A DNA stretch of 64,000 bases from Gemmatimonadota bacterium. Lineage in GTDB: Bacteria; Gemmatimonadota; Gemmatimonadetes; Longimicrobiales; Gaopeijiaceae. The notes below the pieces were generated by a model. It was not told where the DNA came from and made no database searches. It worked only from the letters and a program-made list of their open reading frames with translations. Each line of letters starts with the position of its first letter. Positions within the stretch are counted from its first letter, which is position 1. Position numbers and translations under genes: made by a program. Positions 17,001-24,913 of this stretch are shown here, one piece after another. Location: positions 1-64,000 of the forward strand of contig JAOTVA010000001.1 of NCBI GenBank assembly GCA_029863645.1, in the 5' to 3' direction.

Positions 17001-17600
17001 TATCGGATGCTCCGCTTCTCGGCCGAGCTCCATCCGCTCACGCTTCTCCAGGGGGCGATGCCCTCCGGAACCGTCCAATCCGACCGGCTCCCACACCTCC
17101 GACAAGGCAGCACAGTGCGCGTGGCAGGCCTGGTGACGACGCGTCAGCGGCCTCAGACCGCGAAAGGCTATGTCTTTGTGTTGATGGAGGATGAGAGCGG
17201 TCCCATCAACGTGATCGTGAAGCCTGACATCTACAAACGAGACCGTTCCGCAGTACGGATGGAGCCCTTCCTCACCGTGCGCGGGAAGCTGCAAAAGGAC
17301 GGATCGACACTCAACGTTATCGCCTACGAGGTCGAGGCGTTACGCGTGCCTGGAGCTCCCATGCGCCGGAGGGGCGTGGCACGCACCGAGGTCGGCTCGA
17401 AATCCTATACGACGGCCGGTCGCCGAACTGCCGTCGCGGTCCGCGAGGGCCCCGACGACTCCGAGGACTTCTCCGAGCTGCAGGGATCACTTCCCGATAC
17501 CGGGGAGTATTGGGCCGACCCGGAGCGGACATCGCCCAGTGCGTTTCGCTACCTGACGGCACTCCGGCAGAGTCCACCGGGCATCAAGAGCTTCGGTTAA
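14049..17600 (+). CDS. dnaE2: Error-prone DNA polymerase III alpha subunit, DnaE2/ImuC type
   Basis: About 1183 aa from GTG 14049 (GGAG 7 bp upstream); ATG 14019 and GTG 13986 are alternative starts. The protein opens directly with the PHP domain (YVELHCHSGFSFLDGASHPEEL, LALTDHNGLYG). The polymerase core includes GRGSSVSSIICYLIG, PDIDLDFPRNIREQL and FGFPKSHASAFALLAY. The C-terminal part has the DnaE2-typical LVTTRQRPQTAKGYVFVLMEDE OB domain. It takes part in translesion synthesis, usually with ImuA and ImuB; neither is in this window. An odd Gly/Pro-rich insertion (~30 aa) sits around residue 590-620, encoded by GC-rich repeats. Replicative DnaE is presumably elsewhere. Confidence 0.92.
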   Translation: MPIPYVELHCHSGFSFLDGASHPEELVLRAKELGYPALALTDHNGLYGSMEFARAAREANLQPITGAEVTLRECFSGVEEPEGGYHVTLLAETPQGYANLSRLLTEAHMGSERTDPRLPLDSLLELTEGLILLTGCRKSPVASALDSSVADAEAFTKRLVSAFGPGNVFAELQDNAVKGDTARNKALARLAGRLGLGVVATGNVHYHRPERHRLQDVLVSIRNRTTLDGAHGARRANRLFHLAPPWEMRHRFQSRPEALTNTLLIAERCAAFDLTEDLGYEFPDFQGSERGSALETLAAICLAKISELYEPGSTQERDAEERLHTELSLVDLHGLAGFFLVYRDIMDLATQVAREVRGDAPRARSGLPPGRGRGSSVSSIICYLIGLSHIDPVKNNLFLGRFLNEALRSVPDIDLDFPRNIREQLILRVYEKYGSEHTALVCTFPTYRLKSAVREIGKALELPLGELEKLSKLAEHRSASGLADEIASLPEFKGRADARLWRLLGELAEEVAGLPRHISQHVGGMIISSRPLVEIVPLEPAAWEGRVLCQWDKDSCEDAGFIKIDFLALGMLSLVEDTVDLIAERAGAPTGGGSEGGGAPAGGTHRGHPPQVGRVGSDAPDLSRIDFEDEALYDRICSGDTVGLFQIESRAQIQMLRRTRPRNLDDLAVQVAIVRPGPIVGGAVNPYVRRREMLRETPDYQIPYPHPLLEEALGETLGVIIFQDQVLKVCQALANFSDGQAESLRRAMSRKRSKEALAAHWEEFREGATANGVDETTAREIFAQVTAFSEFGFPKSHASAFALLAYQSAWLRHYYPVEFYVGLFNNQPMGFYSLDALGRDARRHGLKTLLPDVNRSEVNCTAEGTDLRIGLGFVRGWGTDIAEKVIVERRKHGAYRSLADFLRRTPAALKRPAVENLIWVGGFAGFGLTRRELLWQTGLWLGPETDEERSGGREDHAQTELALEDPYAGLSFPDLGATDRMIAEYRMLRFSAELHPLTLLQGAMPSGTVQSDRLPHLRQGSTVRVAGLVTTRQRPQTAKGYVFVLMEDESGPINVIVKPDIYKRDRSAVRMEPFLTVRGKLQKDGSTLNVIAYEVEALRVPGAPMRRRGVARTEVGSKSYTTAGRRTAVAVREGPDDSEDFSELQGSLPDTGEYWADPERTSPSAFRYLTALRQSPPGIKSFG
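15807..15897 (+). repeat. In-frame low-complexity GGGCACCCACCG repeats inside dnaE2
   Basis: The segment contains GGGCACCCACCGG three times plus a GGCACCCGCCGG variant, interspersed with AGGTGGGTC, which is complementary to CACCCACC and can fold back. It encodes APTGGGSEGGGAPAGGTHRG-like sequence between the conserved LIAERAG and LSRIDFEDEALYDRI motifs. Other DnaE2 proteins as I know them have only a short linker here. Confidence 0.75.
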
Positions 17601-17675
17601 AGCCCGAGGCGCAGCCTCGGTATGAAGCCCGCGGCGGAGCCGCGGTATGAAGCCCGCGGCGGAGCCGCGGTATGA
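17601..17675 (+). repeat. Three tandem 25-bp palindromic units
   Basis: Three exact-length units AGCCCGMGGC-GSA-GCCKCGGTATGA follow the dnaE2 stop with no gap. Units 2 and 3 are identical (stem CCGCGGC/GCCGCGG, loop GGA). Unit 1 has CCGAGGC/GCCTCGG with loop GCA: both sides of the stem changed together, keeping the pairing. Each unit can form a 7-bp hairpin. They lie between two plus-strand genes and may act as a REP-like 3' stabiliser or attenuator. There is no U tract. Confidence 0.85.
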
Positions 17676-17710
17676 AGCTCCACATCTACCTCCGACCGTA
17701 ACGAACTGCC

Positions 17711-18109
17711 ATGAAGAAAGTTACACCGCTCATAACTGTCGATCGCATCGAGCCCTGCCTGCCCTTCTGGACCGAGAAGATGGGGTTCGAGGTGACCGCG
17801 ACGGTTCCCCACGGAGAGGCCCTCGGCTTCGCCATGCTCCACAAGGGCGGCGTCGACCTGATGTACCAGAGCCAGTCGAGCGTGGATGCCGATCTGGGCG
17901 AGTCCGGGGCCCCCGCAGGCCTCGGCCAGGAGATGGCGAGCGGCACCTCGACGCTGTTCATCGAGGTGGAGGGGCTCGATGAGGTCATCGCTGCACTCGG
18001 CGACACCGACGTGCTCGTGCCCCGCCGACAGACCTTCTACGGTATGGACGAGATCTTCGTGCGGCTGCCGTGTGGGACGGTCGTGGGATTCGCGGCCAAA
18101 GCGGAGTAG
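17711..18109 (+). CDS. VOC-superfamily (glyoxalase/bleomycin resistance-like) protein
   Basis: 132 aa. Starts MKKVTPLITVDRIEPCLPFWTEKMGFEVTATVP, the classic first beta-alpha-beta-beta-beta unit, and ends with YGMDEIFVRLPCGTVVGFAAK, the second unit with its metal-site Glu position. One vicinal-oxygen-chelate domain of standard length. Members include glyoxalases, dioxygenases and antibiotic-binding proteins; the specific role is not visible. Cytoplasmic. Confidence 0.8.
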   Translation: MKKVTPLITVDRIEPCLPFWTEKMGFEVTATVPHGEALGFAMLHKGGVDLMYQSQSSVDADLGESGAPAGLGQEMASGTSTLFIEVEGLDEVIAALGDTDVLVPRRQTFYGMDEIFVRLPCGTVVGFAAKAE

Positions 18110-18128
18110 AGCCAGACGTCCGCGGCAG

Positions 18129-20129
18129 TCAGCCCCTAGGCCAGAAGTTGTTGCCCCGGTCCACGTCGGGTGAAAAGCCCGTTGGGTCGAGCTCGACCCG
18201 GGTGACTCGCCCCGCATCCGCAGGAACCTCGATCTCGAACGTCGTGTTGCCCGCGAGCCAGTGCTCCACCCCGATGTCGTGCTGGAGGGAGACCCCCGTC
18301 GAGGTGCGGATGCGCACGTGCACCGGGAAGGGCGCGTTGCCGCGGTCTTCGATCACCACCGTCTGGCCACCCCCTGCCGCTACCCCGACCGACCGCACCG
18401 CGTGGTCCACGGTCCACGTCTCGTAGTAGAAGGCGCTCCAGAACCAATCGAGGTCCTCACCAACGAAACGCTCGAAGGTGGCGAAGAAATCCCAGGGTGT
18501 GGGGTGCTTGTAGGCCCACTCCGAGATGAATGCCTTGTACGCGTCCTGGAAGAGCACACTCCCGATTACCTCGCGGAGCGCGACCAGGAGGGTCGCGGGC
18601 TTGCGGTACGACGCGATCGACCTGCCGGGTCCAGGCTCGTAGTAGTCGGAGTGGCGCATCAGGCTCTGCTCCTGACGACCCGCCGCCACCTCGAGGTACT
18701 GCCTGGCCTCTACACGCCGGTGGTCGACTCCGGGCCAAAGCTCCATCCGGCTCTCGTTCTCCAAGAAGTCCGTGGACCCCTCGTCCATCCAGGCGTAGCG
18801 GCGCTCGTTGGTGCCTACGATCATCGGAATCCACATGTGGCCGAGCTCGTGTGCCGTCACGCTGTAGAGCGCCTGCGCGTCCGTGCCCTCATACGACGAC
18901 ATGAGCGTCATCATCGGGAACTCCATGCCGCCCTCGATGATGTCTTCGCCTTCGACGGACGTCATATGGGGCCATGGATACGGTAAGCCCGTGTAGACCG
19001 AGTGGAATTCGATCGCCTGCTTCGCGTAGAGCCACTCTTCGGCCCACAAAGGCGCGCGATCCTCGCGCCAGAAGGAGTGGATCAGCACCCGGTCCTCCTC
19101 GCCATCGTCGTCGCGGTCGGGCACGACGGCCGAGGTCGCGTCCCACCGTTGGGTGTTCGACGTCGTCCACGCGAAGTCGCGAACCCGTTGCGCGGTAAAC
19201 CGATAGGTCAGCGAACCCTCTGGGGCGTCGGCAGTTACGGTGCCCGCATCTCGATCTCCCTGACCCGCGATCGTCACGAGGGTGTCGGCCGTGGCCGCAG
19301 CCTCCAATAGCTCGATCGTGAGCGCGGAAAAGACCTCGCTGGGATTCTCCAGCGCGCCGGTCGCCATCACGGTCCAGTCCTCAGGGACTGTGATGGCCAC
19401 GGTGTAGTCGGCGAAGTCGTCGTAGAACTCGCCGGTGCCGAGGAACGGCTCCGCGTCGAAGGCCCCGCCTCGGAGGTCGTCCAGCACCGCCATCTTCGGG
19501 AACCAGTACGCGATCATGTACATCTCTCGATTCGAATGGCCCATCCGCTCGCCGATGCCCTGCTGAGGCACCGTGAACGACCAATCGATCTCGAGCGTCA
19601 ACGTGTCCCCGCTGGACACGGGCGACGGAGGCCGGATCTGCATGACCGCGCCGTCTACCGAATAAGCGGGACCGTCGGAGACCGGGCCTGCCTCGAGCTC
19701 CCTGCCCCCGGCAACGACCCGACTCAGCGTGATGCCGTCCGTCACTTCTGCGGTCCGGTTTCTGAGCGCACCTGCCTGGTGGAAGTTCTGATGCAGATGG
19801 AGCCACACGGTGCCCAGGGTCAGCGGCGCATTGTTGGCGTAGGCGATACGAGCGGTGCCACTGAGTTCCCCGGTCTCCGGGTCGAGCGTGGCCTCGATGT
19901 CATACGACGTGCCCTGTTGCCAGTACCCCGCTCCCGGACTGCCCAGCGTGCTCCTCCACCCCCGGTCGAGGGCCTGAGCGTAGCCCGGTGGGGGCGAAAC
20001 AGCGGCCGGGACGGCTCGCCCGACGACCTGACCCTGCGCTGCCGCTGCCGAAGTCCACCCGATGGAACCAGCCAGAGCGATGAACGCCGTACAGGTGATC
20101 CGGACGCCCGCGCGGGGTGAACGCATCAT
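18129..20129 (-). CDS. Secreted M1-family zinc metallopeptidase
   Basis: 666 aa from ATG 20129, with GGAGAG just upstream; the adjacent ATG 20126 is an equally spaced alternative. Signal peptide near RITCTAFIALAGSIGWTSAAAAQ. The N-terminal part (~60-330) is the beta-sandwich domain of M1 enzymes (LDPETGELSGTARIAYANNAPLTL). The catalytic motif is HELGHMW followed by exactly 18 residues to the Glu of WMDEG, the HEXXH-X18-E zinc site. The preceding block EGGMEFPMMTLMSS is the exopeptidase motif variant. Likely an aminopeptidase-like exported peptidase acting on environmental or periplasmic peptides. It stands alone on its strand. Confidence 0.9.
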   Translation of the reverse strand: MMRSPRAGVRITCTAFIALAGSIGWTSAAAAQGQVVGRAVPAAVSPPPGYAQALDRGWRSTLGSPGAGYWQQGTSYDIEATLDPETGELSGTARIAYANNAPLTLGTVWLHLHQNFHQAGALRNRTAEVTDGITLSRVVAGGRELEAGPVSDGPAYSVDGAVMQIRPPSPVSSGDTLTLEIDWSFTVPQQGIGERMGHSNREMYMIAYWFPKMAVLDDLRGGAFDAEPFLGTGEFYDDFADYTVAITVPEDWTVMATGALENPSEVFSALTIELLEAAATADTLVTIAGQGDRDAGTVTADAPEGSLTYRFTAQRVRDFAWTTSNTQRWDATSAVVPDRDDDGEEDRVLIHSFWREDRAPLWAEEWLYAKQAIEFHSVYTGLPYPWPHMTSVEGEDIIEGGMEFPMMTLMSSYEGTDAQALYSVTAHELGHMWIPMIVGTNERRYAWMDEGSTDFLENESRMELWPGVDHRRVEARQYLEVAAGRQEQSLMRHSDYYEPGPGRSIASYRKPATLLVALREVIGSVLFQDAYKAFISEWAYKHPTPWDFFATFERFVGEDLDWFWSAFYYETWTVDHAVRSVGVAAGGGQTVVIEDRGNAPFPVHVRIRTSTGVSLQHDIGVEHWLAGNTTFEIEVPADAGRVTRVELDPTGFSPDVDRGNNFWPRG

Positions 20130-20235
20130 GAATCTCTCCTCATCTCGAAGTACCTCCGCCCGCGTCCCTCGCCGTATGGGACGCGCCAACCTCACGAATG
20201 TGCACACTGGCGCTTCTCAAGAAGCGCCGGACCGC

Positions 20236-21537
20236 TCACTCGCGATCGCTGATCGACACGAAGTCGCGCGCGTCCTGGCCTTCATAGATCTGCCGCGGTC
20301 TCGCGATGCGCTGCTCGGAGTCCTGGAGCATCTCATCCCATTGCGCGAGCCAACCGACCGCCCGCGGAATCGCGAACAACACAGGAAACATCTCCACCGG
20401 GAAGCCCATCGCCTGATAGATGATGCCGGAGTAGAAGTCCACGTTCGGATAGAGATTCCGCTCGACGAAGTACTCCTCGTTGAGCGCGATCTTCTCCAGC
20501 TCCAACGCTATGTCCAGCAGCGGGTTGCGGCCCGTTACTTCGAACACCTCGTCGGCGGTTCGCTTGATGATGCTGGCGCGCGGATCGTACGCTTTGTAGA
20601 CGCGATGCCCGAAGCCCATCAAGCGCTCTTCCTTGCGCTTCACACCTTCCAAGAAGGCCGGGATCTGGTCCACGGATCCGATGCGGTTGAGCATTCTCAA
20701 GACCGCTTCGTTCGCACCTCCGTGCAGTGGACCGTACAGGGCGGACATGGCCCCCGACAGGGCGCAGTAGGGATCGGCCCGGGATGAGCCGATCACCCGC
20801 ATGGCCGTCGTCGAACAGTTCTGCTCGTGGTCAGCGTGGAGGATGAACAGCACGTCCAGCGCGCGCTCCAGCACCGGATTCGGCTTGTACTCCTTGGTGC
20901 CGATTTTGAAGAGCATGCTCAGGAAGTTGGCCGTGTACGAAAGCTCGTTCTCCGGGTACACCAGCGGCAGCCCGCGATGGTGCCGGTACGAGTAGGCCGC
21001 CAGGGTCGGGAGCTTCGCGACCAGACGGATCGTCTGGATCCATCGAGCCATGGGGTCGTCGAGGTCCTTGGCGTCCGGATAGAAGGTCGACAGCGCGGCG
21101 ACCATGCTCGTCACCATACCCATGGCGTGGGCGTCATACCGGAAGGCGCCGACCAGCTCCGTCATGTTCTCGTGCACATAGGTGTGGAACGTCACCTGGT
21201 GCACGAAGTCGTCCAGCTCCGCTTGACTCGGGAGCTCCCCCTTCAGGATCAGATAGGCGACCTCGAGGTGAGAGCTACGCTCGGCGAGCTGCTCGATCGG
21301 GTAGCCGCGGTACCGCAGAATCCCCTGATCGCCATCGATGAAGGTGATGGTGCTGCGCGTCGAGGCGGTGTTCGTAAACGCGGGATCGTACGCCATCATC
21401 CCGAAATCGCCTTCATCCACCTTGATCTGGCGGAGATCCATGGCGCGGATCACGTCACCGTCGAGGATGTCGACCTCGTAGTCGCGCCCCGTGCGGTTGT
21501 CGCGAATCGTAAGGGTGTTCTTGCCGTCGTCTCCCAT
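20236..21537 (-). CDS. gltA: Citrate synthase
   Basis: 433 aa from ATG 21537 (GGGAG four bases upstream); the ORF track start is a TTG one codon earlier. Typical type II citrate synthase: N-terminal beta domain (LTIRDNRTGRDYEVDILDGDVI), ILRYRGYPIEQLAERS, catalytic His in LHADHEQNCSTTAMRVIGSS and in GPLHGGANEAVLRML, and the Asp region VDFYSGIIYQAMGFPVEMFPVLFAIPRAVGWLAQW. It condenses oxaloacetate and acetyl-CoA in the TCA cycle. Aconitase is also in this window but ~28 kb away. Confidence 0.97.
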   Translation of the reverse strand: MGDDGKNTLTIRDNRTGRDYEVDILDGDVIRAMDLRQIKVDEGDFGMMAYDPAFTNTASTRSTITFIDGDQGILRYRGYPIEQLAERSSHLEVAYLILKGELPSQAELDDFVHQVTFHTYVHENMTELVGAFRYDAHAMGMVTSMVAALSTFYPDAKDLDDPMARWIQTIRLVAKLPTLAAYSYRHHRGLPLVYPENELSYTANFLSMLFKIGTKEYKPNPVLERALDVLFILHADHEQNCSTTAMRVIGSSRADPYCALSGAMSALYGPLHGGANEAVLRMLNRIGSVDQIPAFLEGVKRKEERLMGFGHRVYKAYDPRASIIKRTADEVFEVTGRNPLLDIALELEKIALNEEYFVERNLYPNVDFYSGIIYQAMGFPVEMFPVLFAIPRAVGWLAQWDEMLQDSEQRIARPRQIYEGQDARDFVSISDRE

Positions 21538-21681
21538 CAAACTCCCTCTCCCAAAAGCAGGTCAAACGCCGTGGACGGACATGCGTGTAGTCGAGCGCAC
21601 AAGTATACCGAGGAGCGGGGCGGCTCCCAAGACAGGCGAAGCCTCGCGACATATGCGTCCCCGCTTCGCTAGAATGTCCGC

Positions 21682-23385
21682 ATGAAGACCATCGGCTCCC
21701 AGCTCGCCGCAGTCACCACAGGCGTCAACCTACGACGCCAACTGGCTCCATTCCTGAAGTACCTCGCCTTCATGGTGGCGGTGGTCTTCCTCTATGGATG
21801 GCTGTTCCACGTGATCATGGCGTGGGAGGGGCAGGAGCATACGTGGTTCACCGGGATCTACTGGACGCTCACCGTCATGAGCACCCTAGGGTTCGGAGAC
21901 ATCACGTTCCACACGGATTTGGGCAGGGCGTTCAGCACGCTGGTCATGCTGACCGGGGTGATCATGATGCTCGTCATCCTGCCGTTCCTGTTCATCCGCC
22001 TTGTGTATGCCCCCTGGCTCGACCAACGGGCGCGCGACCGGGTCCGTGCGCTGCGGTCCGTACCCCCTCATGTGTCCGGCCACGTCTTGATCTGTGCGGA
22101 AGATCCCATTTCGAGGGGGCTCATCGTGAGGCTCGCGCTGGCGGGCGTCCCCGCCTACCTCATCGTGCCCGATCCCGACCGCGCGGTCTTCTTGCAGGAC
22201 GAGGGAGTACCCGTCGTCTGCGGCGAGGTCGACGCCGTCGAAACGTACCGGGCCGGCGGCGTCCAGAGGGCCAGACTCGTCCTGGCCAATTCTTCTGACA
22301 TGGAGAACTCGAACATCGTCCTAACCGTTCGAGAGCTTTCCGAAGACGTTCCCATCGCCGCTGTCGCGGAGGTCGAGGACTCGATCGACGTGCTGGAGCT
22401 CAGCGGAGCAACCCACGTCCTCCCGCTCAAGCAGCGGTTGGGTGAACACCTCGCCAACCGAGTGAGCGCGGGCAGTGCGCATGCCAACGTGATTGGTCAG
22501 TTTCACGATCTCCTGCTTGTCGAGTTCCCGGTGCACAACACGCCGTTGCAGAACCGGACCGTCCGAGACACGCGCCTTCGGGAGTTCACAGGGGTGACCG
22601 TAGTGGGCGTGTGGGAGCACGGCAGGCTCCTGCCAGTGCACCCCGACCTCGAGCTCTCGCCCATGTGCATTCCTGTGGCGATTGGTACGCAAGCTCAGAT
22701 CGACGAGCTGAACGAGATCCTGGTGATCTACGACGCGAACCCCAACCCGGTCCTGATCATCGGTGGGGGGAAGGTCGGACGCTCGGCGGCTCGAGCACTG
22801 AAACGACGGGGCGTTCCGGTCCACATCGTCGAGCGTAACCCCGCGCTCGAGGCCAAGATCACCGGAATTCCGGACAAGCTGTTCATCGGGGACGCCGCGG
22901 ACCGCCATGTGCTCGACGACGCAGGAATCGCGAACGCGCCGTCGATCCTCCTGACGACGCACGACGACGCGATGAACGTGTACCTGAGTGTCTATTGCCG
23001 CCGCCTCAATCCCGAAGCCCGCATCCTCACTCGGGTAACGCACGAACGAAATATCGAGGCCATCCAACGGGCGGGCTCGGACTTCGTCCTCAGCTACGCC
23101 GCCTTCGGGGTCCAGACCGTCGTTTCGATCGTGCGCGGACGCGAGCTCGTCGTGCTGGGAGAGGGCGTCAACCTCTTCTATATCCCTCTGCCAAAGTCGC
23201 TCGCCGACAAGACCTTGGCAGAGGCCGCCATCTCGGAGCGAACCGGATTGAACGTCATCGCGCTGCAGCAAGACGACGCAGTCCAAACAGACCTGAAGTC
23301 GGACCTCCGGCTACCCCGTGGCTGCGAGCTCGTCGTGCTAGGGAGCACTGAGCAACGCGAACGATTCAGGGAGACGTTCCACTAG
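21682..23385 (+). CDS. Two-helix ion channel with tandem RCK/TrkA-N domains
   Basis: 567 aa. Residues ~28-105 contain two membrane helices flanking a pore loop FTGIYWTLTVMSTLGFGDITF. The filter reads TLGFGD instead of the canonical TVGYGD of potassium channels. Two NAD-binding regulatory halves follow: the first from HVLICAEDPISRGLIVRLALAG, the second from PVLIIGGGKVGRSAARALKRRG, each with an RCK_C-type tail (the second ends ELVVLGSTEQRERFRETF). This is the architecture of GsuK/Kch-like ligand-gated potassium channels. The first Rossmann unit lacks a clear GxGxxG (ICAEDPIS), so only the second is expected to bind nucleotide. Confidence 0.88.
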   Translation: MKTIGSQLAAVTTGVNLRRQLAPFLKYLAFMVAVVFLYGWLFHVIMAWEGQEHTWFTGIYWTLTVMSTLGFGDITFHTDLGRAFSTLVMLTGVIMMLVILPFLFIRLVYAPWLDQRARDRVRALRSVPPHVSGHVLICAEDPISRGLIVRLALAGVPAYLIVPDPDRAVFLQDEGVPVVCGEVDAVETYRAGGVQRARLVLANSSDMENSNIVLTVRELSEDVPIAAVAEVEDSIDVLELSGATHVLPLKQRLGEHLANRVSAGSAHANVIGQFHDLLLVEFPVHNTPLQNRTVRDTRLREFTGVTVVGVWEHGRLLPVHPDLELSPMCIPVAIGTQAQIDELNEILVIYDANPNPVLIIGGGKVGRSAARALKRRGVPVHIVERNPALEAKITGIPDKLFIGDAADRHVLDDAGIANAPSILLTTHDDAMNVYLSVYCRRLNPEARILTRVTHERNIEAIQRAGSDFVLSYAAFGVQTVVSIVRGRELVVLGEGVNLFYIPLPKSLADKTLAEAAISERTGLNVIALQQDDAVQTDLKSDLRLPRGCELVVLGSTEQRERFRETFH

Positions 23386-23408
23386 CCGTTCCCGCACGGT
23401 CGTCGATA

Positions 23409-23438
23409 GCCCGAGGGGCGGGTACCCCGCCCCCGGGC
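23409..23438. terminator. Strong GC hairpin between convergent channel gene and tRNA-Leu
   Basis: GCCCG(A)GGGGCGGG-TAC-CCCGCCCCCGGGC pairs over 13 bp with a single bulged A. It lies 24 bp after the channel stop and ~65 bp past the tRNA 3' end on the other strand. There is no U run on either side, so it is probably a barrier or weak bidirectional terminator. Confidence 0.5.
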
Positions 23439-23501
23439 CAGCGAACATGAAGTCGCCCGGATCCCCCGCCCGCGCGTCGAGCGTGCAGACGGCGAGGAGC
23501 A

Positions 23502-23584
23502 TGCCGGGGGCGGGAGTCGAACCCGCACGCCCTTGCGGACAGCGGCTTTTGAGGCCGCCGCGTCTACCGTTCCGCCACCCCGGC
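23502..23584 (-). tRNA. tRNA-Leu (anticodon CAA)
   Basis: 83 nt on the minus strand beginning GCCGGGGTGGCGGAACGG and ending CCCGCCCCCGGCA. The acceptor arms GCCGGGG/CCCCGGC pair fully. The anticodon arm GCGGC-CTCAAAA-GCCGC gives anticodon CAA (reads UUG). The variable arm TGTCCGCAAGGGCGT is long, as expected for leucine, and the T arm contains GGTTCGA. CCA is not encoded. Its 5' half is duplicated at 25677-25723. Confidence 0.95.
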
Positions 23585-23590
23585 TGGGTG
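23544..23590. repeat. 47-bp direct repeat, copy A (att-like, within tRNA-Leu)
   Basis: Runs from GGCTTTTGAGGCC to CGGCTGGGTG and covers the 5' 41 nt of the tRNA plus 6 bp of 5' flank. Identical over 47 bp to 25677-25723 in the same orientation. With the recombinase remnant alongside, this looks like one attachment site of an integrated element. Confidence 0.8.
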
Positions 23591-23691
23591 TTACTGCTGT
23601 AAGGGTTTAGCCCCTGCGCTCCCTCTACCATCGTGCCCTCGGGTAACGTCCCGGGTAACGAACGGGTAGCGAGAAAGGCCGCCGCGTCATA

Positions 23692-23856
23692 CTAGGCACT
23701 CTCCGCTCGGCGCGCAGCCAGTTCCAGCAATTCGGTCCTGCGGTACTCCACAACCGGGCTCCGGTGCCGCACGTTCAGCAGGTGCCCGTAGGTCTTCTCA
23801 ATCAGGCTCAGCGACGAGTGACCCAGCACCTGCATCACCGTGTAGGGCTGACCGGT
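23692..23856 (-). pseudogene. Tyrosine recombinase (integrase) C-terminal remnant
   Basis: The last 54 residues of ORF 23692-24072 carry VMQVLGHSSLSLIEKTYGHL, the catalytic end of phage/ICE tyrosine recombinases with the LGHSS histidine box and the nucleophilic tyrosine in KTYGHL. Upstream of TGQPYTV the frame turns into unrelated sequence, so the N-terminal arm-binding and core domains are lost. The fragment is ~110 bp from tRNA-Leu and between the two 47-bp repeats, which fits a decayed integrated element. Confidence 0.8.
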
Positions 23857-24025
23857 GCTCCATGGTTTGGCGCCGCTCGCGGGCATCCTCCGACACGGCC
23901 TGGGAAGGTTCGCCCGACTGAGGTCACCGCGTCGTTGCGGTAGCGTACAGTGCGGTGTTCCGTCCGCGCCCGCATTGGACCTGCCCGTAAGCGGCAATGT
24001 TCCACACGATCTTCGGAGGCTCGCC

Positions 24026-24913
24026 ATGATCCGGGAATCACGAATTGCGTGGGCGGCGGCGGCCGCCCTCACACTGCTGGCTACAGCCCCGGCTTCTGCT
24101 CAGAACGTCGAAGACGTGCTGGGTCGATACACGGGGGGGAACGCGGATGGGTTCCTCCAGCCACTCGCCGATGTGCTCGGTGCTTCTCTGGGCAGCGGTT
24201 GGGCTCGCTCGGCCGACATCCAGCCGGGTCTTCATATCCGACTGTCGGCGATCGCCGCAGGCGCACCGATCTCCGATAACGCCCGTACCTTCATGGGCAC
24301 GACCGAGTCCTTTTCACCAGTGACGACCATCGAAGCGCCCACGGTCTTCGGCTCCACCGAAACCGTTGCGGTCTCGGGCCAGGGCGGCACGACCTACCGT
24401 TTCCCCGGCGGCATCGATGCCACTCTGATGGGTACGGTGGCTCCACAGCTTACCGTCGGCAGCGTGGCCGGTACGGAAGCGATGGTTCGCTGGCTCTCCA
24501 TCGACATCGACGAGGACTTCGGAAGCGTGTCGCTGCTCGGTTTGGGCGTGCTCCACGACATCGACCAGTATCTGGGGCAGAGCCTGCCCGTCGAGCTGGC
24601 AGCGGGTGTCTACTGGCAGTCGTTCGACATCGGCGACGTCGTCCAGTCGTCCACGATCAGCGCGATGGTACACGCGAGCAAATCATTTAACGTGCTGACT
24701 GTGTTCGGGGGCCTCGGATACGAGACATCGTCTACGGACATCTCGTATACACCTGAGGGCGAGACGACTGTGATCGACGTCTCACTGGACGGGGCGAACT
24801 CCATCCGGGCCACCGGGGGAGTCGCACTCCGACTCTTCGTGGTCGGGGTCTTCGCCGACTACACGATCGCTTCGCAGAACACGTTCACCCTAGGCCTGGA
24901 GCTGGGACGATGA
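24026..24913 (+). CDS. Secreted outer-membrane-like beta protein (DUF6588-like)
   Basis: 295 aa from ATG 24026 with GGAGG upstream. Signal peptide MIRESRIAWAAAAALTLLATAPASAQ. The mature chain begins NVEDVLGRYTGGNADGFLQPLADVLGASLGSGW, followed by alternating hydrophobic strands (HIRLSAIAAG, LPVELAAGVYWQS, TVFGGLGYET) ending LGLELGR, the aromatic/polar pattern of an outer-membrane beta barrel but without a terminal Phe. Resemblance to DUF6588-type proteins is by pattern only. It overlaps the next gene by 4 bases. It lies inside the tRNA-bounded element and may be cargo. Confidence 0.65.
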   Translation: MIRESRIAWAAAAALTLLATAPASAQNVEDVLGRYTGGNADGFLQPLADVLGASLGSGWARSADIQPGLHIRLSAIAAGAPISDNARTFMGTTESFSPVTTIEAPTVFGSTETVAVSGQGGTTYRFPGGIDATLMGTVAPQLTVGSVAGTEAMVRWLSIDIDEDFGSVSLLGLGVLHDIDQYLGQSLPVELAAGVYWQSFDIGDVVQSSTISAMVHASKSFNVLTVFGGLGYETSSTDISYTPEGETTVIDVSLDGANSIRATGGVALRLFVVGVFADYTIASQNTFTLGLELGR

